A stretch of DNA of 64,000 nt from Prionace glauca (GCA_037974335.1 CM075760.1:6073432-6137431), one strand, 5' to 3'. Positions 34,806-47,129 are shown, numbered from the stretch's first letter. Numbers and translations: made by a program. Notes: a model not told the origin generated them from the sequence alone.

Positions 34806-35114
34806 TCAGAAAAGGACGTTGCTTAAATTTGTGACCAATGCCATTGCCGAATGCCAAAGTAAATGAGGGTTCAACAAAATAATACTGAGAAACAGCTTTG
34901 TTTCTTTTTAAGATGTAAAATGCTTCAATTTTATTGTTATTGATTTACACGCTGAATGTGCACAGAGAGTGTAAAAGTTTCTAACCCCTTTTATCAATAT
35001 CATGACCAGTAAAAATTGAAATATCTCACTGACTCACCCTTAACGAGCTGGAAACAGGCTTTTGAAATAGCAGTGAAATTAACTGTCTGTATTTTATAGT
35101 TAACAGTCCGCCTC

Positions 35115-35142
35115 AGTATTTGTCATGCTGTGTCTCACTGTG
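35115..35142 (+). other. D2 5' recombination signal (12-bp spacer)
   Basis: Inverted nonamer AGTATTTGT (35115-35123), a 12-bp spacer and the inverted heptamer CACTGTG (35136-35142). Confidence 0.91.
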
Positions 35143-35155
35143 ATAACTGGGATGG
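35143..35155 (+). other. IGHD: DH2 segment, 13 bp
   Basis: This 13-bp diversity segment, ATAACTGGGATGG, sits between two heptamers. It has 12-bp signals on both sides, so it can join D1 (22) upstream and JH (23) downstream. It can also join VH (23) directly, allowing V-D2-J as well as V-D1-D2-J. Confidence 0.91.
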
Positions 35156-35183
35156 CACAGCAGTTACTGTCAATACAAAAACC
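35156..35183 (+). other. D2 3' recombination signal (12-bp spacer)
   Basis: Heptamer CACAGCA (35156-35162), a 12-bp spacer and the perfect nonamer ACAAAAACC (35175-35183). Confidence 0.91.
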
Positions 35184-35508
35184 CCTCAGCACTGATTGAC
35201 TGAAACTGGATCAGTGTCACTTTTAAATCCCTACTGTAATCACAGTACAGTATTATTTATGTCCAGCACTGACCACATGGCAGGAATAAACATGGAAAAT
35301 CTTGATAATTACTCAATGATCGATGTGTGTTTTCAACAACATGTTCACCTGTAACTCTGTGAAATATAAAACTTTAGGGTCATTTATGAATGTCAAATGA
35401 TATCCAGAAATACAATTATAATCTAATAAACATTAATTGATTTTGCTTTTACTTGGGTTTGTGGATATTTAAAATAATGGTGATTTTGTCTCTATTTTGT
35501 GCAGGGAC

Positions 35509-35547
35509 GGTTATTGTATGACACAGCCTACGGAATGTGACACTGTG
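35509..35547 (+). other. JH recombination signal (23-bp spacer)
   Basis: Inverted nonamer GGTTATTGT (35509-35517), an exact 23-bp spacer and the inverted heptamer CACTGTG (35541-35547) directly before the JH coding sequence. Confidence 0.93.
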
Positions 35548-35595
35548 ACTACTTCGATTACTGGGGACAAGGGACCATGGTGACGGTGACTACAG
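35548..35595 (+). CDS. IGHJ: JH segment
   Basis: This joining segment encodes YFDYWGQGTMVTVTT with the invariant WGQG motif of FR4. It ends after the first base of a codon and is followed by GTAAGA, a splice donor. In rearranged mRNA that single G joins CG of C-mu1 to make Ala. It is the only JH in the cluster and lies about 0.39 kb downstream of DH2. The following intron to C-mu1 is 11.2 kb. Confidence 0.96.
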
Positions 35596-38500
35596 GTAAG
35601 AACCATCCACTTATTGAGTAACTGGTTTACATGTGTCTTTGTTTTATATTTTTATCTGTACTAATAATCCACGTGGTAACATAAATGTGAGTTTGGTGGA
35701 TTCTCGGTTGAGAATTGTTCCAATGTTTCCTGTGAATCTGCTGCAAAGGGGTTTTAGAATTCTGCTCTTTCTGGACAATACGTACTGCTGAGGGATTCAA
35801 TCCCAAATTGTTGGGATTTTGTGTTTATCTGTTGAGGTTATTGTGTGGTTGGGTTACTTTAAAATTCGAATGTCTGTTATACAATTCAGCGTTTCTGCAG
35901 CGTTTAATCTCGGTGACATCTAGTGGCTGCGGTTTGTACCATCTACTGCACAAGTGTTTGAAATTTAAACCAAAAATTTAAAAAATCTAAAATTTCTATA
36001 TTTATCCAGTGAAAATGTTCCACTCACTCACAATGCTGGTGCTGCTGTGCAATATTTTCTGCTTGTTCGAAACATTAATTAGTTTGGTGTTGGGCGAATT
36101 GACTGGAATTTATATTAAACATTTCTGTAAATGTTATATTTGATTCTGTTGAAAGTGTTTGTAGAATTGTGCTGCGTCTGCCTGAAGCGGGGTTCAGTCT
36201 CTCAGTGATGCGTTTTTTTTTCCTCTGGTGAGGAGATTATAAATCTGGGTGACTTTAAATACGTAAAATTTGTGAATTAATTTTTTGTTTCTGCATTGTT
36301 TGAACTCAGTGACACTGAGCTGTTACACGTTTTGTGGTTGAATATGAACATTCTGCGGGTCGCAACTGCTTGATGCATAACTGCAGGGAGAAATAAAGCT
36401 ATTGTATTTGTATGTTTAAAATCTTTAGTCATAACGGCTTAAGCCGCTCGTTCAGAACATAGTTTGTCACTGCATTCAGATTTTGGGGTATCTGCAATGT
36501 TTAATCTCGGTGGCATTTGATGGCTGGAACTTTTACCATCCAAATGTTTAAATATGTTTGAAATATGACCCAATATGAATAAGACGTGATAAAGTTTCAA
36601 CGCTAATTTGTTGGACAAATTCCACCTCCTCGCAATGCTATTGCTATTATTCTAGATTTCTGTTTAGTTTAATAATTGGTTAAGAGCTGGTTTGCTAGAT
36701 TCGATATTGAGATTTATTTTGCAATGTTACATTTGATTCTGTTGAATGGATAATTGATCTGTTTTTCTGTGAAGCGGATTCATTCCCTCATTGATGTGTT
36801 TTGTTGTGTTTCTGCTGAGGAGATTCTGTGGTGCAGTCACTGTGAATGTTTAAAATTTGTGCTATGGTTTGGCTTTGTGGCATTATTTCTGTGTTGTTTA
36901 AATAGTGTATAACGGTGCCGTTGAGAGTTTAGATGTTTTCTGGTTGAACAGAAACAATCTTTGAGTTTGAAAATCCATGTAGGGAGAAAACAAGCAGGCT
37001 GGGGGGAAAGAACACCTAAAAGATATTACAGCATTTTTATAAATTTTAAATAACGCTTACAAATTCAAGTGAGTCATGACTTACAACGCTCATTCGGACA
37101 CTAAGTCTTTGCTGCAATCACAAACTTCCCATGAACAAGTTTAATAGTAAAATTAATGTAAATCAAAGAATTATTAATCGGTAATTTAACTCCATATTCA
37201 CCACAGATTATTTTATATTAATAATTTAGCAATAATCCCCTTTAATAGTTCTGTTGTGTATTTCACACAATTAACATTTTCCAGACTGGAAATATTTTGT
37301 GACAATTCCAGAAGCTATTTCAATGATAACCTGCTGTTTTCACAGCCGTGCTCAGTTGAACAAGATACTTTGCATTAATCGGTACATCCCAGATTAAGTT
37401 CACATTTACTGGAATACGAGTTTTGCAGAATAATTTCCTTTTTGGAAATTTTTGTATCCGATTATTAATTTTTTTCTATGCAATTGGAACCAGATTATCC
37501 GTTCTAGGTATTTTTTTAAATTAGATACCGAGATAATTAATTACTTTTCGCATCTCAAAATTTGTGAAATTGTTTAGTGTTCCTCAATTGTTTTTACATT
37601 GTTTACGCTCAGTGAAACTGAGCAGTTCTGGCGAAATGAAAATAAAATTGCCTTTGAATATTCTTGTAGGGATAAAGCAGAAAAGTTTCGGAAAATAAAA
37701 TAAATATATGTTAGGGCATTTTATTCATGTTAACTAATGGTTACATATTAAAATAAAACATGAATTACAATTCACTGTACCTCTGTTAGGGACATTACAC
37801 TGCCTTGAATCTGTTATATTCGAAGTCCTCATTTTCAGAAAAATAATTGCCCAGTTTTTGTGATTTGAGACAGTCAGGGAGAAATAGTTAAAAGGCAAAG
37901 GGAGTTTTAAAATGAACATCAGGTTAATTTAAATTTTTATTGATGTTTTCACTGTTGTAATTTGACCTTTGATCAATTAGAATCAAACAGTTTATAAAAA
38001 TTTGACAGACTGAACACAGTTTTCTGACAGATAGAATTCGCTGACACTCAAGTAAAATTGTTCAAATGATTGTCTTTGAATTGTAGTAAAGTGTCAACAG
38101 AAACTGGCTACCGACTGACAATTAAATGCTTGAAATTCAAAAAGATTATATAAAAATAATATGATATTATAAATACTATAAAAATAATATTAGCTCAGCA
38201 CTTAATAACATCATGTCTCCCATTAATGTCAAACACAGAATGGAAGAATAAATGACAGAATGGAAGAATTCATACTAACTGAAGCTTATGTTTAATTCTT
38301 ATTAAATATTATAATGAAGAAAATGAAGAATATTATAATGAAGAAGAATAATGAAGACTTATATTCTGCATCGTGTTTTTAGCGTTACAGAGGATTTGAA
38401 TCAATTATCGTCTCTGTGTTTGCACTGTTTAATTCAGGTCTTCTTTAATTAAACAATGTGTTCAGTAATGAAGTTGTTATATGGGTGGCCTAAATTATTA

Positions 38501-40300
38501 AATCTAGGAAGCAGTATTATTGATTTCAAACGGCCAGGCCGTTACAGTCTGGACAAAGTCAGAAATTTGCATTTTTAACACGTTTGTTCGTTGTAATAAG
38601 ATATTTGTAGTAAAAGTGAAAAAGTAAAATATTACAATGTGATTAGATTTAAGTAAATGAATGACAGATGTTTGAATGTTTCCATTCAGTAATTTGAAAT
38701 TATAGTTTAACATTGAGATTTAATTGTAACCTAATTATTTAACAATGTTGGGGGCAGAAGCACGTTTTGAATGATTGAAAACTCATTTTATTACAGAGAA
38801 CAAATCAGCTGACAGGAGAACTAACTGACAATTAACAATAACTTAAAATGTAATATTAACGCTGATTAATTCAAAACAAAAGACCTTGAATATTGCACTA
38901 GCGTGCAAAATATCATCAGTCTTAGAGAATATTTAATTGTATCAAAATGAATTCAAAAACAAAACATTTCTTTACTCAACTGTGCTCGGCTCGATAAGTT
39001 GTTTTGCCTTGATAATTTTGTTGATTACATTTAATTAAGAAATTAGATCCAATCAGGTAACGATTTTCAATGTAAATATTTCCCGGTTTGTTTAATTCTT
39101 AGTGTGTCACTGTATCTCTGATAGGGATATTGAACTGTAGTGAATCTGTTATTTTTGCTCATTTTCAGCGAAATTACATTTTTACACAATTTTCGCGAAG
39201 TGATACAGGCAGAGAGAAATAATTAAAAGTCGAGAGGAGTTCTGAATACCCGTTTAATTTGAAATAGGTTATTGATTTTCTGTTGTAACTTGACTATTGA
39301 TCAAAGAGAACCCAACAGTTTGAAATTGACAGATTGAACAGATCTTTCTGCTGGGAACTCGACTGTTGAATTGTTTGTGTCTGTTCTGTTTCTGGGCGTG
39401 TGGTCACTGTGTTGGGACCAGGAATCTCCCTGACTGGTTATAAATCTTTTGATTCCTTCTCCTGTACTGCAGGAAGTGAAATTTTATTTATTTCTTCAAT
39501 GCACTTGTATCTGTGGGAAATGTGACTGTTTGACTCGGTGTCTCAGAAATTAAGTCCCTGAAGCATATTGTGTCTATCAGAGAAGCAGAAACATCAGACT
39601 TTAGAGGGAGAATTGGGTGATTTTTAAGCAGTGATGTACCGGCCTTGGGAATGTTCGATGAACAAATACAAAGTGAGATTTACTATATTGTGCTCCGTAA
39701 TACAGCAGCCCCTGAACTGTTTAGTTTGACAGTTGAAGGGTCACATTCACTTGCATATTATTTTTAATCTTCTAAAGGCATTTTAGAGACATTTACTCGG
39801 CCAGAATTTTTAATCTAATTGTTCCTTCACAAAGTATTGATATGAAGCATCCTTGAACAACTGCAGTCCATATGCTGCAGGCATCCGCCCTGCTGTTAGG
39901 CAGGAAGTTCCAGGATTTTGACCCAGCGATTATGAATGAATTGAGAAATTGTTTCAGGTCAGGACGGTGTGTGTTTTGGAGGGAAGCTTACAGGTTATAG
40001 TGTTTCAGATGTGGCTGCTGCCCTTGTCCTGTTAGGATGTAAAGGCAGCGGGTTTGGACAGTGTAATCTATGGAGCCTTGGTGAATTGCTGCAGTGCATG
40101 TTGTATATAATACACACAGTGCTGACACTGCCTGTTAGTGATGGAGAGAGTGAATAGGGTGAATGAGGGGCCGGGTAATCTTGTGGGTGGCTTTGCCCTG
40201 GATTGTGTCAGATTCCGTGAGGTTTTACAAGTTTCTCTCATTGAGGAAAGAGGAAATTATTTAATTGTGACTGACTTGTGAAATATTTAAATGTTTTTCC
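35596..40300 (+). other. J-C intron, 5' part: AT-rich, internally duplicated
   Basis: No gene is seen. A module of the type 'gtttaatctcggtgacat' recurs at about 35895, 36295, 36497, 36890 and 37597. A separate pair matches over about 250 bp at 37780-38040 and 39105-39365. 39835-40215 is a LINE fragment, listed apart. This is the position where a heavy-chain intronic enhancer would lie, but no motif proves one. Confidence 0.6.
39835..40215 (-). mobile_element. LINE fragment (family C), minus strand
   Basis: Contains 'aggaagttccaggattttgacccagcg', the complement of a widespread elasmobranch LINE coding end. Its minus frame gives the LINE C-terminal style SWNSLP..TVGVPTLQ in better copies. Several stops; old. 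Confidence 0.65.
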
Positions 40301-40399
40301 AACCCGTGCCCCACAGTCCGTGTTGTGCTCGCTTGTCACTCCCACTTACTGTGCGAGTGGGTGAGTATGTGTGGAGTGAGGGTGCTTTTCCAGCCAGAT

Positions 40400-41270
40400 A
40401 GAGACTTACACACATCACACACTCTCACACACATAAATACACACAGAGAGACGCTCATATTCTCTCACACATACACATGCATACTTACTTTCTCTCTCAT
40501 ACGATATCTCACACACATTCTCTTTCTCTCACGGTCTACATACTCTGTCTCAAATACAAATCCAGACATACTCTCGCTCTCTCAATCAGTCTCTCACATC
40601 TCATACACAAAAACACTCACACGCACACAACTCCACACACATTCTCTCTTACACGCAGACACATACACACACATAAGCATAGTCTCACGCCCTTACACAC
40701 GCACTCACTCTCCCAAAGTCTGTCACACACGCTCAAGTTGTCTCACATTTATTCACACACACTCTCTCACAATTCCTCTTGCACACGCATCTCTCTCACT
40801 CACACACACACATATTTCTATCTCTGTTGCACAGACTATCTCACACCTGTACATTCTTGCTGTCACACACTAACTCTCTCACACTCTCTCACACACATAG
40901 ACCTATGTACACACTCTAACTTACACACAGACACAGTCTCTCTCACAAGCACAGTGTCACGCAAACATTCTCTGTCACACACACACACAAACACACACTT
41001 TGCTTCTATCACCCACGCACATTGCACACATCTTTCTCACTCACACACAATCCCGTGCACACTTCCACACACACATGAACAGTATATTTGCTTTCTAGTA
41101 GGCACACTGCCCCCTCTTGCAAACGCAGCCCACTGTCTCACACATGTGCAAACACAGTCTATCACACACAGGCACCTTCTCACACACATTCACCCCTCTC
41201 TCTATCAAACACACACCCAAACACACCTCACACACTTTCCACCTCACATACGTCAGAGAGACTGTCATTT
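40400..41270 (+). repeat. CA/CT-rich simple repeat
   Basis: An imperfect ACAC/TCTC tract. All open frames across it are low-complexity. Confidence 0.9.
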
Positions 41271-41275
41271 ACATC

Positions 41276-41598
41276 ATAGAATAGAATCACGAGATCCTAC
41301 AGTACAGAAGGAGGCCATTCAGCCCATCAAGCCTGCATCAACAGGAATCCCACCTAAGCCCTATCCCCATAACCACATGTGTTTACTCTAACTAGACCTC
41401 CTGAACCTAAGGGGCAATTCCGCACGGCCAGTCCCCTGAACCCAAACGTCTTTGGACTGTGGAAGGAAACAGGAGCATCCGAAGGAAACCCAAGCAGACA
41501 CGGGGTGAACTTACTAACTCCATACACAATGACTCATATCGGGAATTGAACTGTGAGGCAGCAGCGCCAATCACTGTGCCACCTCGGCCACCCCCTCC
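41276..41598 (-). mobile_element. V-SINE, nearly full length, in the J-C intron
   Basis: Read on the minus strand: a tRNA-derived head (B box and 'ggtggcacagtg'-type start near 41595), the conserved central domain ('tgtggaggaaac' complement) and a tail 'cagtacagaaggaggccattc' at 41305. It belongs to the V-SINE/HE1 superfamily of fishes. Confidence 0.85.
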
Positions 41599-41739
41599 CC
41601 CTCCCCCACTAACATTTGAATGAGGGTGGGATCGAGAAGCCCGAGTAAAACTCAAGTGAATAAGTTTCAGCTGGAAATTGTTCTCTGTTTGGAGTCATAT
41701 TTAGCACAAAACAAGATGGTGATGGTTGTTGGAGGTCAA

Positions 41740-41870
41740 ACATTTAAGTTGAGGTATGACTGCAGGAGTTCCGCAGGGGACTGTTCTGGGACCAACAATC
41801 TTCTATTGCTTCATCAATGACACATTCCATCCAACATGAGGTCAGAAGTAGGGATTTCCATGTGTTACAC
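41740..41870 (+). mobile_element. LINE family C reverse-transcriptase fragment
   Basis: Reads AGVPQGTVLGPTIFYCFIND, the RT core 'GVPQGSVLGP...IND' motif, then decays. It is a 5'- and 3'-truncated piece. Confidence 0.75.
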
Positions 41871-42179
41871 CGGACACAAAGACACAATCAATAAGAAGGG
41901 ATCTGGCTGAGACGAAGTCCGCCTGGCTCCCCAATACTGGTGTAAACTTGGTGTTTGATTCCTGTGTGACCCTAGTTTTGCTGGAAGCTTCCCTTCCAGC
42001 TCCCTCAGTCTGTCTATTTGTTCACTGATCCGTGTTTCTGAAAGAAAGGCCCCGACATTAAAGCAGCTGCCCGGTGATCTACACTGATTCCTGACTTTAC
42101 ACAGCCCTGTTACTGAAAGCTGATCAATGGGGAGAATCGGGAAAAGATCGATGGAGAGGGAGAGGAGGAGGTGGCTCAC

Positions 42180-44190
42180 TGACTCTCTCACCCTCACCCT
42201 CACTCACTCACTCACCCTCAATCTCTCATCCTCACTCAAATAACTTCACTCACTCACCCTCACTTACCCACCTTCCCTCACTGACACACTCTCACTCACT
42301 CACCCTCATTCACTCACCCTCAATCTCTCATCCTCACTCAAAGAACTTCACTCACTCACCCTCACTTAATCACCTACCCTCACTGACACACTCTCACTCA
42401 CTCACCCTCATTCACTCACCCTCAATCTCTCATCCACACTCAAAGAACTTCACTCACTCACCCTCACTTAATCACCTTCCCTCACTGACACACACTCTCT
42501 CACTCACTCACCCTCATATGTAGAGAATCGGGAAAAGATCGATGGAGAGGGAGAGGAGGAGGTGGCTCATTGACTCTCTCACCCTCACCCACACTTACCC
42601 ACCCTCAATCTCTCATCCTCATTCAAATAACTTCACTCACTCACCCTCAATCTCTCACCCTCACTCAAATAACTTCACTCACTCACCCTCACTTACCCAC
42701 CTTCCTTCACTGACACACTCTCTCACACTCACTCACTCTCATTCACTCATCCTCAATCTCTCATCCTCACTCAAAGATCTTCACTCACTCACCTTATCTT
42801 ACCTACCTTCCCTCTCTGGCACACTCTCTCACTCAGTCTCCCTCATTCACTCACCCTCACTCACTCATCCACAATCACTCACCCTTACTTACTCATTTTC
42901 ATTCACGCTTACTCACTCGCCCTCACTCACTCACCCTTGCTCACTCATCCACCCTCCCACACACTCCCTCACACTCACTCATCCGCACTCACTCACCCTT
43001 ACTCACTCACCCTTACTCACACATTCTCAACTGCCCTCACGCACTGGCCCTCACGCACCCGCCCTCACACACTCGCCCTCACACACCCGCCCTCACACTC
43101 GCCCTCACACACTCGCCCTCACACACTCGCCCTCACACATTCAATGATCCTGTTTCACCCTGAGTCACTCACCCTCACACACTCACTCACTCACTCACCA
43201 TATTCGCTCACTCACTCTCACCATCCTCACTCACTCACTCATAAGCACTCATTCAACCTCACTCGTTCACTCAAACACACGCCCTGACTCATCAATCCTC
43301 ACGCCCTCACACACTCATTATCTCACTCAATCTCATCCATCCTCACTCATTCACTCACCCACACTCACCCACAAACACTCATTCAACCTCACTCGTTCAA
43401 CCTCAATCACAGACCCTGCCTCACTCATTGTCACACCCTCACTGACTCACTCATATTCACTCACTCTCACACCCTCAGTCACGCAACCACATTCACTCAC
43501 TCACTCACATTCACTCACCCTCACGCACTCACCCTCACGCGCCCTCATTAACTCACTGTCACTGAGCCACCCACACTCATCCACCATCACTCACTCAACC
43601 TCACTCACTAAACCTCACTCAATGACTTAGACCCTCAGTCAGTCACCAACATTCATACTCACCTTCATTCACTCATCCCAGTAATCGACCCTGACTCACC
43701 CAGTCTCAATCACTCTCACTCACTCATCCCACTAATCCACCCTCACTCACCCAGTCTCACTCACTCTCACTCACCCTCATTCACCTACCCTCCCTCAATC
43801 ACCCAGACTCACCCCCACAGACTCAAGCTCAATGACCCTCTCTCTGTCTCTCTCTCACTTACGCCACCTCACCCACTCAAACTCACTCAAACTCATGCAC
43901 CGACCTTCACTCACATACCCTCACATACTTATCATCACGCACCCTAACCCACAAATCCTCAGTCACTCATCCTCATTCAAACACCTTCACTCACTCACCC
44001 TCACTCTCCCACTCATCCACATTCATTCTCCCTCACACACCACCCTCAATAACACACCCTGACTCACTCACTCTCACCCCTCACTTACACAGTTACATTC
44101 ACTCCCTCACCCTCATTCACTCAATCTCACTCACTTTCACTCACCCACCTCCACTAACCTTCAACGTCCTCACTCACACTCCCTCATTCT
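42180..44190 (+). repeat. CACTCACCCT minisatellite
   Basis: About 2 kb of degenerate tandem repeat with core CTCACTCACCCTCA. A 395-bp block starting 'ggagaatcgggaaaagatcg' at 42129 is repeated at 42524. The repeat resumes at 44810-45040 after a CR1 insertion. Long Ser/Thr/His/Leu/Pro reading frames here are artefacts. Confidence 0.93.
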
Positions 44191-44191
44191 T

Positions 44192-44808
44192 TCAATCTTG
44201 CTGCAGCTGTATAGGGCATTGGTGAGGCCGCAGCTGGAGTACTGTGTGCAGTTTTGGGCGCCGCACCTGCGCAAGGATATTTTGGCCCTGGAGGGAGTGC
44301 AGAGGAGGTTTACTAGGCTGATACCAGAGTTGAGGGGATTGAGCTATGAGGAGAGGCTGAATAAACTAGGTTTGTACTGGTTAGAGTTTAGAAGAATGAG
44401 GGGAGATCTCATTGAGACGTATAAGATGATGAATGGGATGGATAGGATAGAGGTGGAGAGACTCTTCCCGCTCAAAAAAGACAGTAGGACTAGGGGGCAC
44501 AGCCTCAAGATAAAGGGGGGGGGCGGTTTAGAACAGAGTTGAGGAGGAACTTCTTCACTCAAAGGGTGGTGAATCTCTGGAATTCTCTGCCCGTTGAAGT
44601 GGTGGAGGCTGCCTCGCTAAATATTTTTAAGAAACGGTTTGATGGGTTTTTGATAAGAGAAGGGATTAAGGGTTATGGGGAGAGGGCGGGAAGGTGGAAC
44701 TGAGCCACGACAGATCAGCCATGATCTTATTGAATGGCAGGGCAGGCTCGAAGGGCTAGATGGCCTACTCCTGCTCCTATTTCTTATGTTCTTATGTTCT
44801 TACCTACA
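44192..44808 (+). mobile_element. CR1-type LINE, 3' end, inserted in minisatellite
   Basis: A 5'-truncated copy encoding the C-terminal part of a CR1 ORF2 (LQLYRALVRPQLEYCVQFW, then RRFTRLIPELRGL, RGDLIETYK, RTRGHSLKIK and, after a one-base frame slip near 44520, the FFTQRVVNLWNSLP part). It ends in the 3' repeat (TTATGTTC)n expected for CR1. Flanking satellite on both sides shows it is a late arrival. Confidence 0.9.
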
Positions 44809-44809
44809 C

Positions 44810-45040
44810 TCATCCAGCCACCTTCGCTCACATTCAGCCACCTTCACTCACACACCCTCATTTACTCACGCTCTCTCACCCTCACCCACACTTACTCACC
44901 CTCAATCACTCATCCTCACTCAAAGAACTTCACTCACTTACCCTCACTTACCCACCTTCCTTCACACATCACTCATCCACTCTGACTCATCTAATCACTC
45001 ACCCTCACACACTCACATTCTCTCACTCACACTAACTGAA
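44810..45040 (+). repeat. CACTCACCCT minisatellite, continuation
   Basis: The same repeat type as 42180-44190, separated from it by the CR1 copy at 44192-44808. Confidence 0.85.
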
Positions 45041-45119
45041 TCTGTGTGGGGAGGATCTACAACGAGAGAGAAGAAAGATCTCAAGCTGCAGTTTGGTGTT
45101 CAAAGGTGGGAGCTGCCCT

Positions 45120-45830
45120 GGGAATGCAGAGAGCTGAAGGGAATCGCTGGGGGCTCAGGGCCAGGGGCAATGACAAAGAGTCAGGGGAGAACAGAAAACG
45201 GGGGAAAGGGCAGAGAACCGGGGTGGGGGTGGGCAGAGAGCCAGGGGAAACAGCAGAGATCTGGGGGAAGGGCAGAGAGGCGGGGGAAAGGGTACACAGC
45301 CGGGGAACAGGGCGCAAAGTCAGGGGAATGTGCGGAGAGAGAGGGGAAAGGACAGGGATCAGGGGAAAGGGCAGAGAGACCAGTGAAAGGGGAGAGAGCT
45401 GAAAGAAAGGGCAGAGAGATGGGGAAAAGTGTAGAAAGACCAGGGAAAGGGGAGAGAATCAGGAAAAAGGGCGGGGAGGCACGAAAAAGGGCAGGGAGGC
45501 AGGAGAAAGGGCAGAGAGCCGTGGGAAAGGGCAGAGAGCCCAGGGGAAAGGGCAGGAGAGTCAGGGGGAAATCTCAGAGCTGGGGGGAAGGAGAAAGAGG
45601 GGAGGGAGAAGGAAAAGAGGGCAGAGAGCTGAGGAACAGCGTGGGGGGTGAGGGAAAGAACAGAGAGCCGGGGGAGAGGGCACAGAGCTGGAGGGAAGTG
45701 TAGAGAACCAGGTGGAAATACAGAGAGCCGGATAAAAGGGGAAAAGAGCCACCGTGAAAGGCAGAGACCCAGGGGAAAGGGCAAAGAGCTGGGGAAATGG
45801 GCAGAGAGCGGGTGATGGATGGCGGAGTGA
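45120..45830 (+). repeat. Purine-rich G-cluster minisatellite upstream of C-mu1
   Basis: A degenerate tandem repeat of about 20 bp, consensus near GGGGAAAGGGCAGAGAGCC, with G runs on the coding strand and several AGCT sites (for example near 45131, 45395, 45574, 45626, 45686 and 45787). It ends 1 kb before the C-mu1 acceptor. Long open frames across it are composition effects. Confidence 0.85.
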
Positions 45831-46136
45831 GGAGGTTCAGAATACAGCTAGCACCACAATCAGCTCATCTGTAATCTCAGTGAATGATGGAGGAGACTTC
45901 AGGGCCCAAATGGCCAACTCCTGCTATTAATGTATGATCCGTCAATCCGTCAATAAAAGTTGGATTTATTTGAATTTATAATCACATTTAGAGTTTCCTG
46001 ATCATTCAGTAAGTATTCATTCCAGAGGTATTTTTGAAGCAAAGTCACTAATCTCCGTTTTGTGGAGTGAGAGGCAGTGAGTTGGAGAGAGGAAGGGGCA
46101 CCAATCAGTTTGAACACAGGCAATTTCTAAAACTAG

Positions 46137-46255
46137 TGTGGAGATGCCGGAGCGAGGTTGGTGTGGGCACAGTAAGGATTCCCACAACACCAGGTTAAAG
46201 TCCAACAGGTTTATTTGGAATCACAAGCTGTTGGAGCTCCCTCATCAGGTGAGTG
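46137..46255 (-). mobile_element. Short SINE with decayed hammerhead-like head
   Basis: The reverse complement matches the element at 14435-14561 ('gtgattccaaataaacctg', then 'tttaacctggtgttgtg'). The CTGATGA box is intact but the GAAA box is lost. Confidence 0.8.
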
Positions 46256-46597
46256 GATAGTCTGAATGAAGGGAGAAGTTCTTCCACACAAAGTGTTGTT
46301 GTTTGAGAAATAAACAGCGGTTCATCACACACTGCTGTTGTTGAGAAATAAATAGTTGCTGCAATAATGGAGACAATCTTTGCTGTTCTCTGTTAATCCA
46401 ATGAATGACATGTCATTGTGAGACTAACAGAATGTGTATTTTTTCTTCCTAATTTGATAGAAGTGGAGACAGTGATATGAGTTTCTACAGAGATGACAAT
46501 TCCCAAATGATAGAAGTAACATCATCTCAAAGGCGGATGAAAGATTTAATCGGGAAATATTAGGGATACATTCATAATTCTAATCAATGTTTGAGAT

Positions 46598-46745
46598 AGA
46601 AACATAGAAAATAGAAGCTGGAGTTGGCCATTCGGCCCTTGGAGCCTACTCCGCCATTCACTTTGGTCAGAGCTCATCACTGTCCTGATCACACCGACTA
46701 CCCATATCCCTTCATCCCTTTAACACCAAGACCTATATCTAATAT
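46598..46745 (-). mobile_element. CR1-type 3' end fragment
   Basis: On the minus strand it ends with a '...ccaaatggccaactcc...ttctatgtttc' style tail. It belongs to the shark repeat with '(T)GGCCATTCGGCCCTT'. Confidence 0.7.
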
Positions 46746-46829
46746 AGAAACCTAATTGTAACAATATGTTTGATGACTTAATAAACGCAAGTAAGAGTCT
46801 AACTTGTTCAATTGGCTATTCTTTCCCAG

Positions 46830-47129
46830 CGACACCGTCTGCGCCCACTCTGTATGGCCTGGTCTCCCCCTGTCAGCAACAGAATTCCGACGGCTCCATC
46901 ACCTTCGGATGTTTGGCGATGGATTACCTTCCAGATGTCTCCAAAGTGACCTGGAAGAAAAATGGGCAAACGGTCCCCAGTGGGTTTAAGACTTACCCAT
47001 CAGTGAGAAACACGAAAGGAACCTACACCCTGAGCAGCCAGTTAACCATCAGCGACTCAGCGGGAGATTGTCCCAGAATTGACTGTGAGGTTCGACACAA
47101 CAGCTCAGTCAAGAGCGTTGAAATACCAT
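46830..47129 (+). CDS. IGHM: IgM constant domain 1 (C-mu1)
   Basis: This exon encodes the first constant Ig domain, which carries the light-chain contact. It follows CTTTCCCAG and reads (A)[17 protein letters not shown], strongly like shark IgM C1. The intradomain disulfide is visible as FGCLAMDY and DCEVRHN, with VTWKKNG as the core tryptophan. Extra cysteines in SPCQQ and GDCP are candidates for the H-L or domain-specific bonds. The exon ends in phase 1 before GTAAGT. It is 300 bp, the usual domain size, and has no defect. Confidence 0.96.

Larger units (their letters stand above)
34379..35114 (+). other. V-D and D-D spacers
   Basis: Apart from D1 and its signals, this is AT-rich unique sequence that would be removed or kept as signal ends during recombination. 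No other segment with paired heptamer and nonamer is seen. Confidence 0.6.

Noticed and set aside
39408-39420. Isolated CACTGTG heptamer in the J-C intron as an extra J or D
   Set aside because: No nonamer at 12 or 23 bp on either side and no WGQG-coding sequence follows.
40477-41391. 304-codon His/Thr/Ser-rich open frame
   Set aside because: A CA/CT simple-repeat reading continuing into a SINE. No gene signals.
44675-45703. 342-codon open frame
   Set aside because: It runs from a CR1 3' end through the CACTCACCCT satellite into the GA-rich minisatellite. The composition is low-complexity with no domain.
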